From: Flaviramulus sp.
GTDB lineage: Bacteria > Bacteroidota > Bacteroidia > Flavobacteriales > Flavobacteriaceae
Direction of reading: 5' to 3'
NCBI GenBank assembly: GCA_030731745.1
Contig: JANQTJ010000045.1
Span: forward strand, 1 to 46,332
Length of the DNA stretch: 46,332 bases
How positions within the stretch are numbered: position 1 is the stretch's first letter; every line of letters begins with the position of its first letter. Below, one piece after another: positions 14,698 through 22,260 of this stretch. Below the pieces are notes generated by a model that did no database searches, was not told the DNA's origin, and saw only the letters and a list, made by a program, of their open reading frames with translations. The position numbers and the translations under genes were made by a program.

Positions 14698-15843
14698 TTA
14701 AAGTGTTTTAAAAAACGCTTTTATAAAGCTCCAAGAGAATAGGGATTGCATGATTTTCAATTCTTCTAAAAAATTCGACTCTTCATCAAGAAATTTAAAC
14801 ATTGTTTTAGATTCATTTTTACAATAAAACTGTTCGAAAATCCATTCACCTTTATGATTTTCATCTTTTAAAACTTTAAGAAAAATCGTATCATAAAACT
14901 TATATTTTCTTTTGAATAAATTTTTTGATGGTGTTTTGTTTGTTTTTAAATTCTCAATTATTTTTAAAACTTTCTTTTCGGTATGTTTAAACGAATAACC
15001 TGTAGAGCCTTTTACCCAACCACCTCCTGTTCCTATTTTGGTTATATGGTTTGTGTTATATTTTTCAAAAGGAAAATTAGTCATAGGTATGTTACCTTTT
15101 TCTGATTCAATAATTTTAAACGCTTTAATTTTTAAATAATCTGTAATATAGGTTTTAATAAATCTATCATAAGTAGCTTCATCTACAAGGTTTTCAGTGA
15201 AATAAGTAAACTCAACTAAAGCCTCTGTTTTAGAAAAAGGTAACACATAAGTAAATGTTGTTTGTGCGCCATCTTTCAATCTATAATCCATCATAATAAT
15301 TTTGGTTTCATCAAAAAACGCGTTTTCAGTTTTAATGATGATGCCTTTAAAATGTTGAATTATAGATGTATATTTTTTTGTTTTTTTAAAAAATTCTTGA
15401 GGAATTCTGCTATCAAAAATATGGGATGCTCTGTAAGTGTTTTTTTTTGTTGAAACCACAATTTCAGGTTTTTCTGAAACGCTTTCAACATTATCTATTA
15501 TAAAATGAAAATTAGTATGATTTCTTAGTTTTTCTTTAGCGACTTTATAGAAATCAATAGCCCTAATTGTTTTGTAAACATATGGCTTTAGATTTAACTC
15601 TATGCGTTTTTTAGAGGTGAAAACGGAGGCTTTATACCATCTTTTATGAACTACATCATTCCATTGTGAAGGTTCAGTTTCCCAAAAACTCCATGTTTTA
15701 TCATTGGTGTTTTTTTTTGAGGTATCAATTAAAGCAATTTGTTTGTCATCAAAAAAAGAATCAGATGCCATTTTTAAAGCCAATTGAAAACCAGCTAAAC
15801 CACTTCCTATTATAATATAATCGAAATAGGAACTATCAGACAT
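14698..15843 (-). CDS. crtY: Lycopene beta-cyclase
   Basis: 381 residues. FDYIIIGSGLAGFQLALKM (residues 7-25) is the FAD/NAD-binding GxGxxG; the KTWSFWE segment near residue 49 and GTGGGWVKGSTGYSF in the C-terminal half are characteristic of CrtY-type lycopene cyclases. It converts lycopene to beta-carotene at the membrane, using the flavin in a non-redox role. It lies 16 bp downstream of crtZ and is the last gene of the pigment operon. Length is usual for the family. Confidence 0.92.
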   Translation of the reverse strand: MSDSSYFDYIIIGSGLAGFQLALKMASDSFFDDKQIALIDTSKKNTNDKTWSFWETEPSQWNDVVHKRWYKASVFTSKKRIELNLKPYVYKTIRAIDFYKVAKEKLRNHTNFHFIIDNVESVSEKPEIVVSTKKNTYRASHIFDSRIPQEFFKKTKKYTSIIQHFKGIIIKTENAFFDETKIIMMDYRLKDGAQTTFTYVLPFSKTEALVEFTYFTENLVDEATYDRFIKTYITDYLKIKAFKIIESEKGNIPMTNFPFEKYNTNHITKIGTGGGWVKGSTGYSFKHTEKKVLKIIENLKTNKTPSKNLFKRKYKFYDTIFLKVLKDENHKGEWIFEQFYCKNESKTMFKFLDEESNFLEELKIMQSLFSWSFIKAFFKTL

Positions 15844-15859
15844 TTAAAAACTTTAATTG

Positions 15860-16309
15860 TTATTTTTTGAAGTATTTAAAAGGAACAAATAACATTCCAA
15901 AACATTCACCATCACCTTTACCTAAATGTTTGTGGTGAATTTTGTGAGCCCGTCTTACGCCTTTTGCATACCAGTTATTGGCATTTCTAAAAAGTTTAAA
16001 ACGTTGATGAATAAAAATATCGTGAACTATAAAATAGGACAGTCCATATGCAAAAATACCCAAGCCAATAGGCAAACCAGCCCAGAAACTGGTGTATTTC
16101 CAAAGCAAGAAAAATCCAATACTTACTACAGCATAAAATATAAAAAATGCATCATTCCGCTCAAACCAGTTATCATGGTCTTTATGGTGATGGTCTTTAT
16201 GTAAACTCCAAAGAAATCCATGCATGATGTATTTATGAGTAAACCATGCCATAAACTCCATAAAACTATAGGTTCCTAAAAAAATTAATATCCAATATAA
16301 CGTGTGCAT
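15860..16309 (-). CDS. crtZ: Beta-carotene hydroxylase (CrtZ, fatty acid hydroxylase superfamily)
   Basis: 149 residues with several hydrophobic helices. The di-iron histidine boxes are all visible: HKYIMH, HKDHHHKDH, HDIFIHQR and RAHKIHHKH. The enzyme hydroxylates both beta-ionone rings at C3, giving zeaxanthin via cryptoxanthin, in the inner membrane. It lies 10 bp downstream of crtB and 16 bp upstream of crtY. No ketolase (crtW) gene is present in the operon, so hydroxylated but not keto-carotenoids are predicted from this locus. Confidence 0.93.
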   Translation of the reverse strand: MHTLYWILIFLGTYSFMEFMAWFTHKYIMHGFLWSLHKDHHHKDHDNWFERNDAFFIFYAVVSIGFFLLWKYTSFWAGLPIGLGIFAYGLSYFIVHDIFIHQRFKLFRNANNWYAKGVRRAHKIHHKHLGKGDGECFGMLFVPFKYFKK

Positions 16310-16319
16310 CGTTTTAAAT

Positions 16320-17159
16320 TTACATTAAGTTTAATTGATATTTCACATAACTACGTGCTAATAATTCTATTTTTTTTGGGTTAGAAACACGTATTCTTGA
16401 GTCTTTTATTTTTAAAGCTGGCGTTTTTTTAAGTTTTTTTAATAGTTGGCTGTAATATCTGTAAGCCATAAAAACCCCAAATTTAGCTTCAATAGGTAAT
16501 TTTTTTATGCCGCTTAACCCTTTTTCAAAATCCTTTTCAATATCATCAATAATATATTGTTTTGATGCTTCATCCAGATTATTTAAATCCGTATTAGGAA
16601 AGTAAGTTCTGTTTAAATCATTAAAGTCGGCTTTTAAATCTCTAAGAAAATTAACCTTTTGAAATGCCGAACCTAATGCCATGGCAGTATCTTTGAGCTC
16701 ATCATATTTAGATTGATCGCCTTTTACAAAAACTTTCAAACACATCAATCCCACAACATCTGCAGATCCATAAATGTAGGCTTTATATTCCTCATCAGTT
16801 AAATAAGTGGTTTTGTGTAAATCCGTTCTCATACTCTTCATAAAAGCATCTACTAAACTTTTATCTAAACCATATTTATGGAAAGTGTATTGAAATGAAT
16901 TTAATATGGGATTTAAGCTTATTTTATCAGTAAGTGCAAGTTCTAAATCTTCACTAAACCTGCTAAAAAGTGCTTTTTTATCATAATCATGAAAAGTATC
17001 AACAATCTCATCTGCAAAACGTACAAAACCATAAATATTATAAATATCATTTCTGATTGATTTATATAACATTTTTGTAGCCAATGAAAACGAGGTACTG
17101 TAAGTTTTGGTTACTATTTTGCTACAATGGAAGGAAACGTTATCGAATAATAATTTCAT
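16320..17159 (-). CDS. crtB: 15-cis-phytoene synthase
   Basis: 279 residues. Trans-isoprenyl diphosphate synthase fold: the first Asp-rich motif is FADEIVDTFHD (about residues 46-56) and the second is NFLRDLKADFND (about 169-180). YGSADVVGLMCLKVF is also typical. It condenses two geranylgeranyl diphosphates to phytoene. The start codon overlaps the crtI stop by 4 bp, so translation is coupled. No geranylgeranyl diphosphate synthase gene is in the window; it must be elsewhere. Confidence 0.94.
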   Translation of the reverse strand: MKLLFDNVSFHCSKIVTKTYSTSFSLATKMLYKSIRNDIYNIYGFVRFADEIVDTFHDYDKKALFSRFSEDLELALTDKISLNPILNSFQYTFHKYGLDKSLVDAFMKSMRTDLHKTTYLTDEEYKAYIYGSADVVGLMCLKVFVKGDQSKYDELKDTAMALGSAFQKVNFLRDLKADFNDLNRTYFPNTDLNNLDEASKQYIIDDIEKDFEKGLSGIKKLPIEAKFGVFMAYRYYSQLLKKLKKTPALKIKDSRIRVSNPKKIELLARSYVKYQLNLM

Positions 17160-18628
17160 ATTAAAATATGATGGTGTTTTGTTACTAAATCGGCTACTAA
17201 TTTTCCAGAAATTAATGATGGAGGCACACCAGGACCTGGAACGGTTAATTGACCAGTAAAAAATAAATTTTCTACAAGTTTACTTTTTAATTTTGGTCTC
17301 AAAAAAGCGGTCTGCAATAAAGTGTTTGCCATTCCATAGGCATTTCCCTTATATGAATTATAATCTTTTATAAAATCATTGATGCAAAAACTTTCTCTAA
17401 ATATAATATGATTTTTTACATTTTGGGATGTTAATTTCTCAAAACGAGAAATAATTTTTTCAAAATAAATATTTCTAAGTTCCTCAGTATCTTCTATACC
17501 TGGCGCTAAAGGAATTAAAAATATACCCGCTTCTTTGCCTTCAGGTGCTGAATTTGAGTCTGTTATGCTAGGGAAGCTGGCGTAAAATAAAGGGTTGTCT
17601 GGCCACTTTGGGTGGTCATAAATAGCTTCTGCATGCACATCAAAATCAACATCAAAAAATAAAGTATGATGATTGACATTGATTAATTTTTTATCAAACC
17701 CCACATAAAATAGTAGGGAAGAAGGCGCAAATGTTTTTTTATTCCAGTACGATTCAGAATATTGTCTATGGGGTTTGTCTAAAAGTGTTTCAGTATGATG
17801 GTAATCTGCACCACTTACAACGATATCCGATTTAAAAGTTTCACCATTAGAAATAACACCTTTTGCAACGCCATTTTCAACCATAATTTGGTCGATATTT
17901 GCATTTGTTTTTATAGTAACCCCAAGTTCTTGTGCTAAACTTTCCATAGCCAAAATAACTTGGTACATGCCTTTTTTAGGATGAAAGGTACCTAAACCAA
18001 AATCAGCATAATTCATAAAACTATAAAAAGAAGGCGTATCACTAGGTTTAGCACCAAGAAAAAGCACAGGAAATTCAAGAATTTTCACAAGCCTTTCATT
18101 TTTAAACTCTTTTCTAACATCTTTTTTTATGGTGCTAAAAAACTGGTTGATTTTTTTTATGGTGGCAGGTGTAATTAATTCAAGTGGCGATACCCCAGGA
18201 TTATAAACTAAATCCTTTATGGCGATATCATAATTATTCTTTGCCTTTTCTATAAATTTATTAAGTTTTTTAGAACTTCCAACTTCTTCTTTTTCAAAGG
18301 CAGCTTTTATTTTTTCAAGAGTATCTTCAATGGTAATAAAATCATTTTCACCAAAATACACACTGTAAGCAGGGTTTAGCTTTTCTAGGGTATAATAATC
18401 AGATGGTTTTTTGTTGAAATCTGAGAAAAAACGTTCAAAAACATCTGGCATCCAATACCAAGTTGGACCAATATCAAATGTAAATCCATCCTTTATTAAT
18501 TGTCTGGCACGACCGCCAATAGTACTATTTTTCTCAAAAACAGTAACATCATAACCAGCTTTTGCCAGGTAACAAGAGGCTGCTAATGATGAAAAACCAG
18601 AACCAATTATGTTTATTGTTGAATTCAT
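17156..18628 (-). CDS. crtI: Phytoene desaturase
   Basis: 490 residues, full length. NIIGSGFSSLAASCYLAKAG (residues 6-25) binds FAD, followed by VFEKNSTIGGRARQ and FDIGPTWYWMPDVFE; the C-terminal FTGQLTVPGPGVPPSLISGK is the CrtI signature. It introduces four double bonds to turn phytoene into all-trans lycopene at the membrane. It follows the MerR-type regulator gene by 42 bp and overlaps crtB by 4 bp. Confidence 0.95.
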   Translation of the reverse strand: MNSTINIIGSGFSSLAASCYLAKAGYDVTVFEKNSTIGGRARQLIKDGFTFDIGPTWYWMPDVFERFFSDFNKKPSDYYTLEKLNPAYSVYFGENDFITIEDTLEKIKAAFEKEEVGSSKKLNKFIEKAKNNYDIAIKDLVYNPGVSPLELITPATIKKINQFFSTIKKDVRKEFKNERLVKILEFPVLFLGAKPSDTPSFYSFMNYADFGLGTFHPKKGMYQVILAMESLAQELGVTIKTNANIDQIMVENGVAKGVISNGETFKSDIVVSGADYHHTETLLDKPHRQYSESYWNKKTFAPSSLLFYVGFDKKLINVNHHTLFFDVDFDVHAEAIYDHPKWPDNPLFYASFPSITDSNSAPEGKEAGIFLIPLAPGIEDTEELRNIYFEKIISRFEKLTSQNVKNHIIFRESFCINDFIKDYNSYKGNAYGMANTLLQTAFLRPKLKSKLVENLFFTGQLTVPGPGVPPSLISGKLVADLVTKHHHILI

Positions 18629-18670
18629 ATGTTGTATTAAATGCTTTTAAAACTATTGCGTTGTAAAAAT

Positions 18671-19570
18671 TTATAAGTTTTCTACTAGTTTTTCTATTGA
18701 ATTGTATATAGTTACTTTTTTAGGAAGACTAGACACATCATAATTCGCAAGTTTAGGTCCTAAAAGAATGAAGTTAGTTTTTTCTTTTTGAAGTAAAAGC
18801 GCATCAAATTCTTTAATGTAATCTGGTATTTTTTCAATTTCTGGATACACGGTAAAGTAAGATAAAAATGTTATTTCATCAAAAAACTCCAGTAAATCAG
18901 TTAAGCTTTCCATGGGCATACTTTCACCAAGAAAAATCGTGTGGTATCCTTTACTTCGTAATTGATAATTAACAAAAAGCAATCCTATATCATGAATTTC
19001 TGCATCTGGTAAAAAGAGTATAAACGTTCTAGAAACGGGTTTTGGCTCTAAGAGTTGCAGTCTTTCTGTATTTATTAGTATTTTTTGTTTGATGTGAACC
19101 GATAAAAAATGCTCGTGGGCAGGGGTGATGGTATTGGTTTGCCATAATAAACCAATTTCATTAAGGAGTGGTAAAAAAACCGAATAAAATATTTCACTAA
19201 ATGTTTTATTATCCAGAAGGTTGTTGTATGTACTGTAAAATAGCACTTGATCAAAATTGATCATAGCCATTTTTAGCGCATTTATAGCATGATCTTCTAC
19301 CTTAGATCTAGACGCAATTTCTCTAACCTTTACAGGTATTTCTTCTTCTTTAAAACTAGCAATTTTAGAAATTTTAATACCGTTATTGTTTAAATATGAA
19401 ATATTTAAAAGTTTTTGGAAGCTCGCTAAACTATAATTTCTAATATTTGTGTCAGACCGATCTGGACTTAATAAATTGTAGCGCTTCTCCCAAATTCTTA
19501 TGGTATGTGCCTTTATACCTGTTAAATTCTCTAAATCTTTGATGCTAAAATTTACTTGAATATTGTTCAT
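18671..19570 (-). CDS. CarH-like MerR family regulator with B12-binding domain
   Basis: 299 residues. MerR helix-turn-helix at the N-terminus (FSIKDLENLTGIKAHTIRIW, residues 8-27, then EKRYNLLSPDR). A helical B12-binding 2 domain follows (about 90-170) with W143-x9-E153-H154, the cap motif of the adenosylcobalamin photoreceptor CarH. The Rossmann-type cobalamin domain has E191-I-H193-D-I-G196, the (D/E)xHxxG lower-ligand motif. In CarH the free-B12-dependent tetramer represses carotenoid genes in the dark and falls apart in light. Here residue 144 after the Trp is Gln, where Thermus CarH has the His that becomes the upper ligand after light exposure. First gene of the crt operon, so autoregulation is likely. 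Confidence 0.87.
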   Translation of the reverse strand: MNNIQVNFSIKDLENLTGIKAHTIRIWEKRYNLLSPDRSDTNIRNYSLASFQKLLNISYLNNNGIKISKIASFKEEEIPVKVREIASRSKVEDHAINALKMAMINFDQVLFYSTYNNLLDNKTFSEIFYSVFLPLLNEIGLLWQTNTITPAHEHFLSVHIKQKILINTERLQLLEPKPVSRTFILFLPDAEIHDIGLLFVNYQLRSKGYHTIFLGESMPMESLTDLLEFFDEITFLSYFTVYPEIEKIPDYIKEFDALLLQKEKTNFILLGPKLANYDVSSLPKKVTIYNSIEKLVENL

Positions 19571-19591
19571 TAAAATTTAATTTAAGTTAAA

Positions 19592-19617
19592 CAAAAGTAC
19601 ATATAATTTATTTACAA
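19592..19617 (-). promoter_or_regulatory. Promoter of the regulator-crt operon
   Basis: On the minus strand, TTG (19617-19615) is followed 15 bases later by TACTTTTG (19599-19592), an exact TAnnTTTG match, 21 bases before the ATG at 19570. The spacing is a little short. The leader between promoter and ATG contains TTAA-rich repeats that could be the operator. Confidence 0.5.
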
Positions 19618-19792
19618 GCTTTAAAAAATTAAAGCTATTTTTTTTATTTTAATTAAAAACTCAAATTGTTAATTTATTATTTTTCGTGAATCTTATTGTA
19701 TTTAAGATTATAAACCAAACTTACTGTTGAAACCTCCTCTCATTTCAAAATAATATTGAAATTTCTAATAACGATATTCTGACAATAAATAT

Positions 19793-19829
19793 CGATGAAA
19801 TCATCACTTAATATCGACAAATGCAACTC
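19793..19829 (+). promoter_or_regulatory. Two CGA-type motif copies upstream of the exopolysaccharide locus
   Basis: ATCGATGAAATCATCA begins at 19791, and ATCGACAAATGCAA begins at 19813; the CGA cores are 22 bp apart (19793, 19815). Both resemble CGATGAAATGCAA at 44501 and 44524. They lie about 250 bp before the first gene of the exopolysaccharide locus in the 495-bp gap 19571-20065, which otherwise shows only the crt operon promoter and one doubtful small reading frame. Confidence 0.3.
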
Positions 19830-19856
19830 TAGTGTAGTTTAACGAATATTATAGCT

Positions 19857-19964
19857 ATGTATAGAAAAAGTATTAAATATAACTATTTTATATGTTTTTT
19901 TGTACCGGTTGTTGGTTTATACCTTACAGCTACCAATGATTTGATTAATAGCAAAAAAATCTAA
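19857..19964 (+). CDS. Possible small membrane protein (35 aa), doubtful
   Basis: An ATG-to-TAA frame of 36 codons. The product starts with a basic MYRKSIKYNY, then a hydrophobic stretch FICFFVPVVGLYLTA long enough for one membrane helix, then a polar tail ending in INSKKI. Codon use is like the neighbourhood, but no promoter or ribosome-binding signal decides the matter and the frame could be chance in AT-rich DNA. It lies about 100 bp before the exopolysaccharide locus. Confidence 0.22.
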   Translation: MYRKSIKYNYFICFFVPVVGLYLTATNDLINSKKI

Positions 19965-20065
19965 ATTATTAAAAACAGTGATTCTTAAAATCCGTTTTTT
20001 AAAAGATTGTAAACATTAATAATATAAACAACTGTTAATGTTAGTTTTTATCTTCCGTTTGGATT

Positions 20066-21442
20066 ATGAAATTAATAAATTGCTATATGAAAACAAAGAG
20101 TTACTCTCACTTAATTATTCCTCTTTCGATAATCATACATTTATCAATAATAAATGGCACGCTGTTTATTTTGACTCCTGATACTTATACGTACTCACTA
20201 AGTATAATTTTTTACAACTTTTCTTGGTTAGCTATAACTTACAGTTTGAATTATTATCCTACAGCACGTAAGGAAAAATTCATGACAAATATCAAGAAAA
20301 TGTTTAATCTGTACATTATTTACGGATTAACTTATTTTTCATGGTTTGTTGTTCGGGGTGTTTTGCCAGATAATATTCAATATCACTTAATAGTATTCTT
20401 AATAATATGTGTTTTACTAACCATTTACAGGTTATTATTTTACATAGTTATTAGAAACTACAGATTAAGTGGGGGTAATTATGTTAATGTAGTTGTAATT
20501 GGAAGAGATAAGAATTTAAAGAAAATTAGAAAAGTATTTGATAATCCATATTACGGCTATCGTTATTGTGGTTTTTTTGATGATAATCCATCTCAAAGTC
20601 CTACTTATTTAGGGGAAATTTATGATAGTTTTAAATATATTATAGATAATAGTATTAACGAAGTTTATTGTACGGCGTCAAAGCTTTCAAGGTCTGAACT
20701 ACAGAACCTGATTAATTTTGCTGATAATAATCTGATTAAATTAAAAATAATACCCGATAACAAAGACATCTACACAACAGCAATGACTGTTCAGAAATAT
20801 GATAATATTCCTGTTTTGGATGTTCGAACAGTGCCTTTAGATGCAGATTTTGGTCGAATGGCTAAACGTATTTTTGATGTTGTTTTCTCTTCTATCATCA
20901 TAGTTAGTCTTTTGTCTTGGTTAATACCATTACTATATATTATAATTAAGTTGGAATCTCCTGGGCCATTGTTTTTTACACAAAAAAGACATGGGCTTAA
21001 GCGTCAAACTTTTAATTGTTTAAAGTTTAGGTCTATGACATCCAATGGAGAGGCACATTCTAAAATGGCTACTAAAAATGATATGCGTGTTACACGAATT
21101 GGTAGGATTTTAAGAAAAACAAGTATTGACGAATTACCGCAGTTTTTTAATGTTTTTCTGGGGCATATGAGTGTTGTTGGTCCAAGACCACATATGGAAC
21201 AACACACCTCCGATTACGAAATATCTGTAGATAAATATTTGGTAAGACATTTTGTGAAACCCGGAATAACTGGTTTGGCACAAATAAAAGGTTACCGTGG
21301 AGAAATTATTAAACCCTCAGATATTTTAAACAGAATTAGATTAGATATTTTATACGTAGAAAAGTGGTCGTTTTTACTAGATTTTAAAATTATTCTTTTA
21401 ACAATTTTCAACGCTTTTAAAGGCGAAGAAAAGGCTTATTAA
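20066..21442 (+). CDS. Exopolysaccharide biosynthesis polyprenyl glycosylphosphotransferase (WcaJ-like)
   Basis: 458 residues. Four N-terminal membrane helices (about residues 10-130), a CoA-binding-like Rossmann domain (VVVIGRDKNLKK, about 144-155, to 250), then a fifth helix and the catalytic bacterial sugar transferase domain: KRIFDVVFS, LESPGPLFFTQKR, FNCLKFRSM, RKTSIDELPQFFNVFLGHMS, VGPRP and KPGITGLAQIKGYRGE. It loads a hexose-1-phosphate, probably glucose, on undecaprenyl phosphate to start repeat-unit assembly. The ATG at 20066 is used; an ATG at 20087 (residue 8) is also plausible. First gene of the locus, 28 bp before the UpxY-like gene. Confidence 0.92.
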   Translation: MKLINCYMKTKSYSHLIIPLSIIIHLSIINGTLFILTPDTYTYSLSIIFYNFSWLAITYSLNYYPTARKEKFMTNIKKMFNLYIIYGLTYFSWFVVRGVLPDNIQYHLIVFLIICVLLTIYRLLFYIVIRNYRLSGGNYVNVVVIGRDKNLKKIRKVFDNPYYGYRYCGFFDDNPSQSPTYLGEIYDSFKYIIDNSINEVYCTASKLSRSELQNLINFADNNLIKLKIIPDNKDIYTTAMTVQKYDNIPVLDVRTVPLDADFGRMAKRIFDVVFSSIIIVSLLSWLIPLLYIIIKLESPGPLFFTQKRHGLKRQTFNCLKFRSMTSNGEAHSKMATKNDMRVTRIGRILRKTSIDELPQFFNVFLGHMSVVGPRPHMEQHTSDYEISVDKYLVRHFVKPGITGLAQIKGYRGEIIKPSDILNRIRLDILYVEKWSFLLDFKIILLTIFNAFKGEEKAY

Positions 21443-21469
21443 AATACATGTAAATTAAAATTAAAGATT

Positions 21470-21940
21470 ATGAGTTGGTTTGTATTATCAGTGAAAAGTA
21501 GTCAAGAAAAAAAAGTTGCCGATATCTTAAATAAGATGGGTATTCAGGTATTCAATCCTTTAATTAAAGAAGTAAAATATTGGAGTGATCGTCAAAAACT
21601 TGTCGAATCGCCTTTATTTAAATCATACGTTTTTGTTAATATTTCAGAAAAATATAGAAGGATAGTCTTTGGTGTGCCAGGAGTTAAGGGTTATTTGTTT
21701 TTAGATGGTAAACCAGCCTTAGTTGGTGAGGACGAAATTGCTATCATTCAAAAATGGATAAATGAAGAACGGTACGATTTAGTAAGGCTTTCTAAACTAA
21801 TTTCTAGAAATGAAATTGCCATACAAGAGTGGTTAATGAAAAATAATTCTGGTATCAAATGGATTGGAAAAAGCAATGTTTCTGTCCTACTAGATCAAAT
21901 GCATATTTTAGAGAAAGAAAAATTAAGAGAAGTTATTTAA
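21470..21940 (+). CDS. UpxY/RfaH-like transcription antiterminator
   Basis: 156 residues. The N-terminal NGN domain is clear: SWFVLSVKSSQEKKVADIL (residues 2-20), then FNPLIKEVKYWSDR, SPLFKSYVFV and VPGVKGYLFLDGKPALV. Proteins of this type ride on RNA polymerase so it can read through long capsule operons. The C-terminal 55 residues (ERYDLVRLSKL ... LREVI) do not show the usual KOW GPF-x-G-x-x-G segment, so this domain is divergent. Its position second in a 19-kb operon fits cis-acting antitermination. It is not the housekeeping NusG. Confidence 0.85.
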   Translation: MSWFVLSVKSSQEKKVADILNKMGIQVFNPLIKEVKYWSDRQKLVESPLFKSYVFVNISEKYRRIVFGVPGVKGYLFLDGKPALVGEDEIAIIQKWINEERYDLVRLSKLISRNEIAIQEWLMKNNSGIKWIGKSNVSVLLDQMHILEKEKLREVI

Positions 21941-22260
21941 TTTTTTAATTTTTTGTGTCAACTCATTTTTAATTTTATTAGCCCTAATAATCTAAAAACA
22001 AAGCAAATCATGACAACAGAATTATGAAATTTGCATTTAAACGATAATGAAAATATAGATTATTTAAATTATTGATTATATTCATTTTAAGCCTACTATA
22101 TTCCTTTGAATTTTTAAAAAAAAGATGTTCCTTTACTTAAATTTGTTAAAAATTTGAAAATATTTGCTTGTAGTAGCCATTATTTTCAAATTGAATTAAT
22201 GTTTTTTTAAGTTAAAAACCAGTTATTTTTCATGAATCAATCTTATTGTTATTTATAAAT
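21941..22260 (+). other. 320-bp gap before wzc, no gene found
   Basis: Very AT-rich, with no reading frame longer than a few codons, no convincing TAnnTTTG element and no terminator. It could be a leader on which the antiterminator acts. In related loci an outer-membrane export (Wza) gene often precedes wzc; nothing of it remains here. Confidence 0.4.

Noticed and set aside
21470-21940. Housekeeping NusG
   Set aside because: Context is not secE/rplK, the length is short and the C-terminal KOW is not recognisable; it fits the UpxY/RfaH type.
22246-22260. TTG start for wzc
   Set aside because: The ATG at 22261 gives the usual N-terminus before the first membrane helix.
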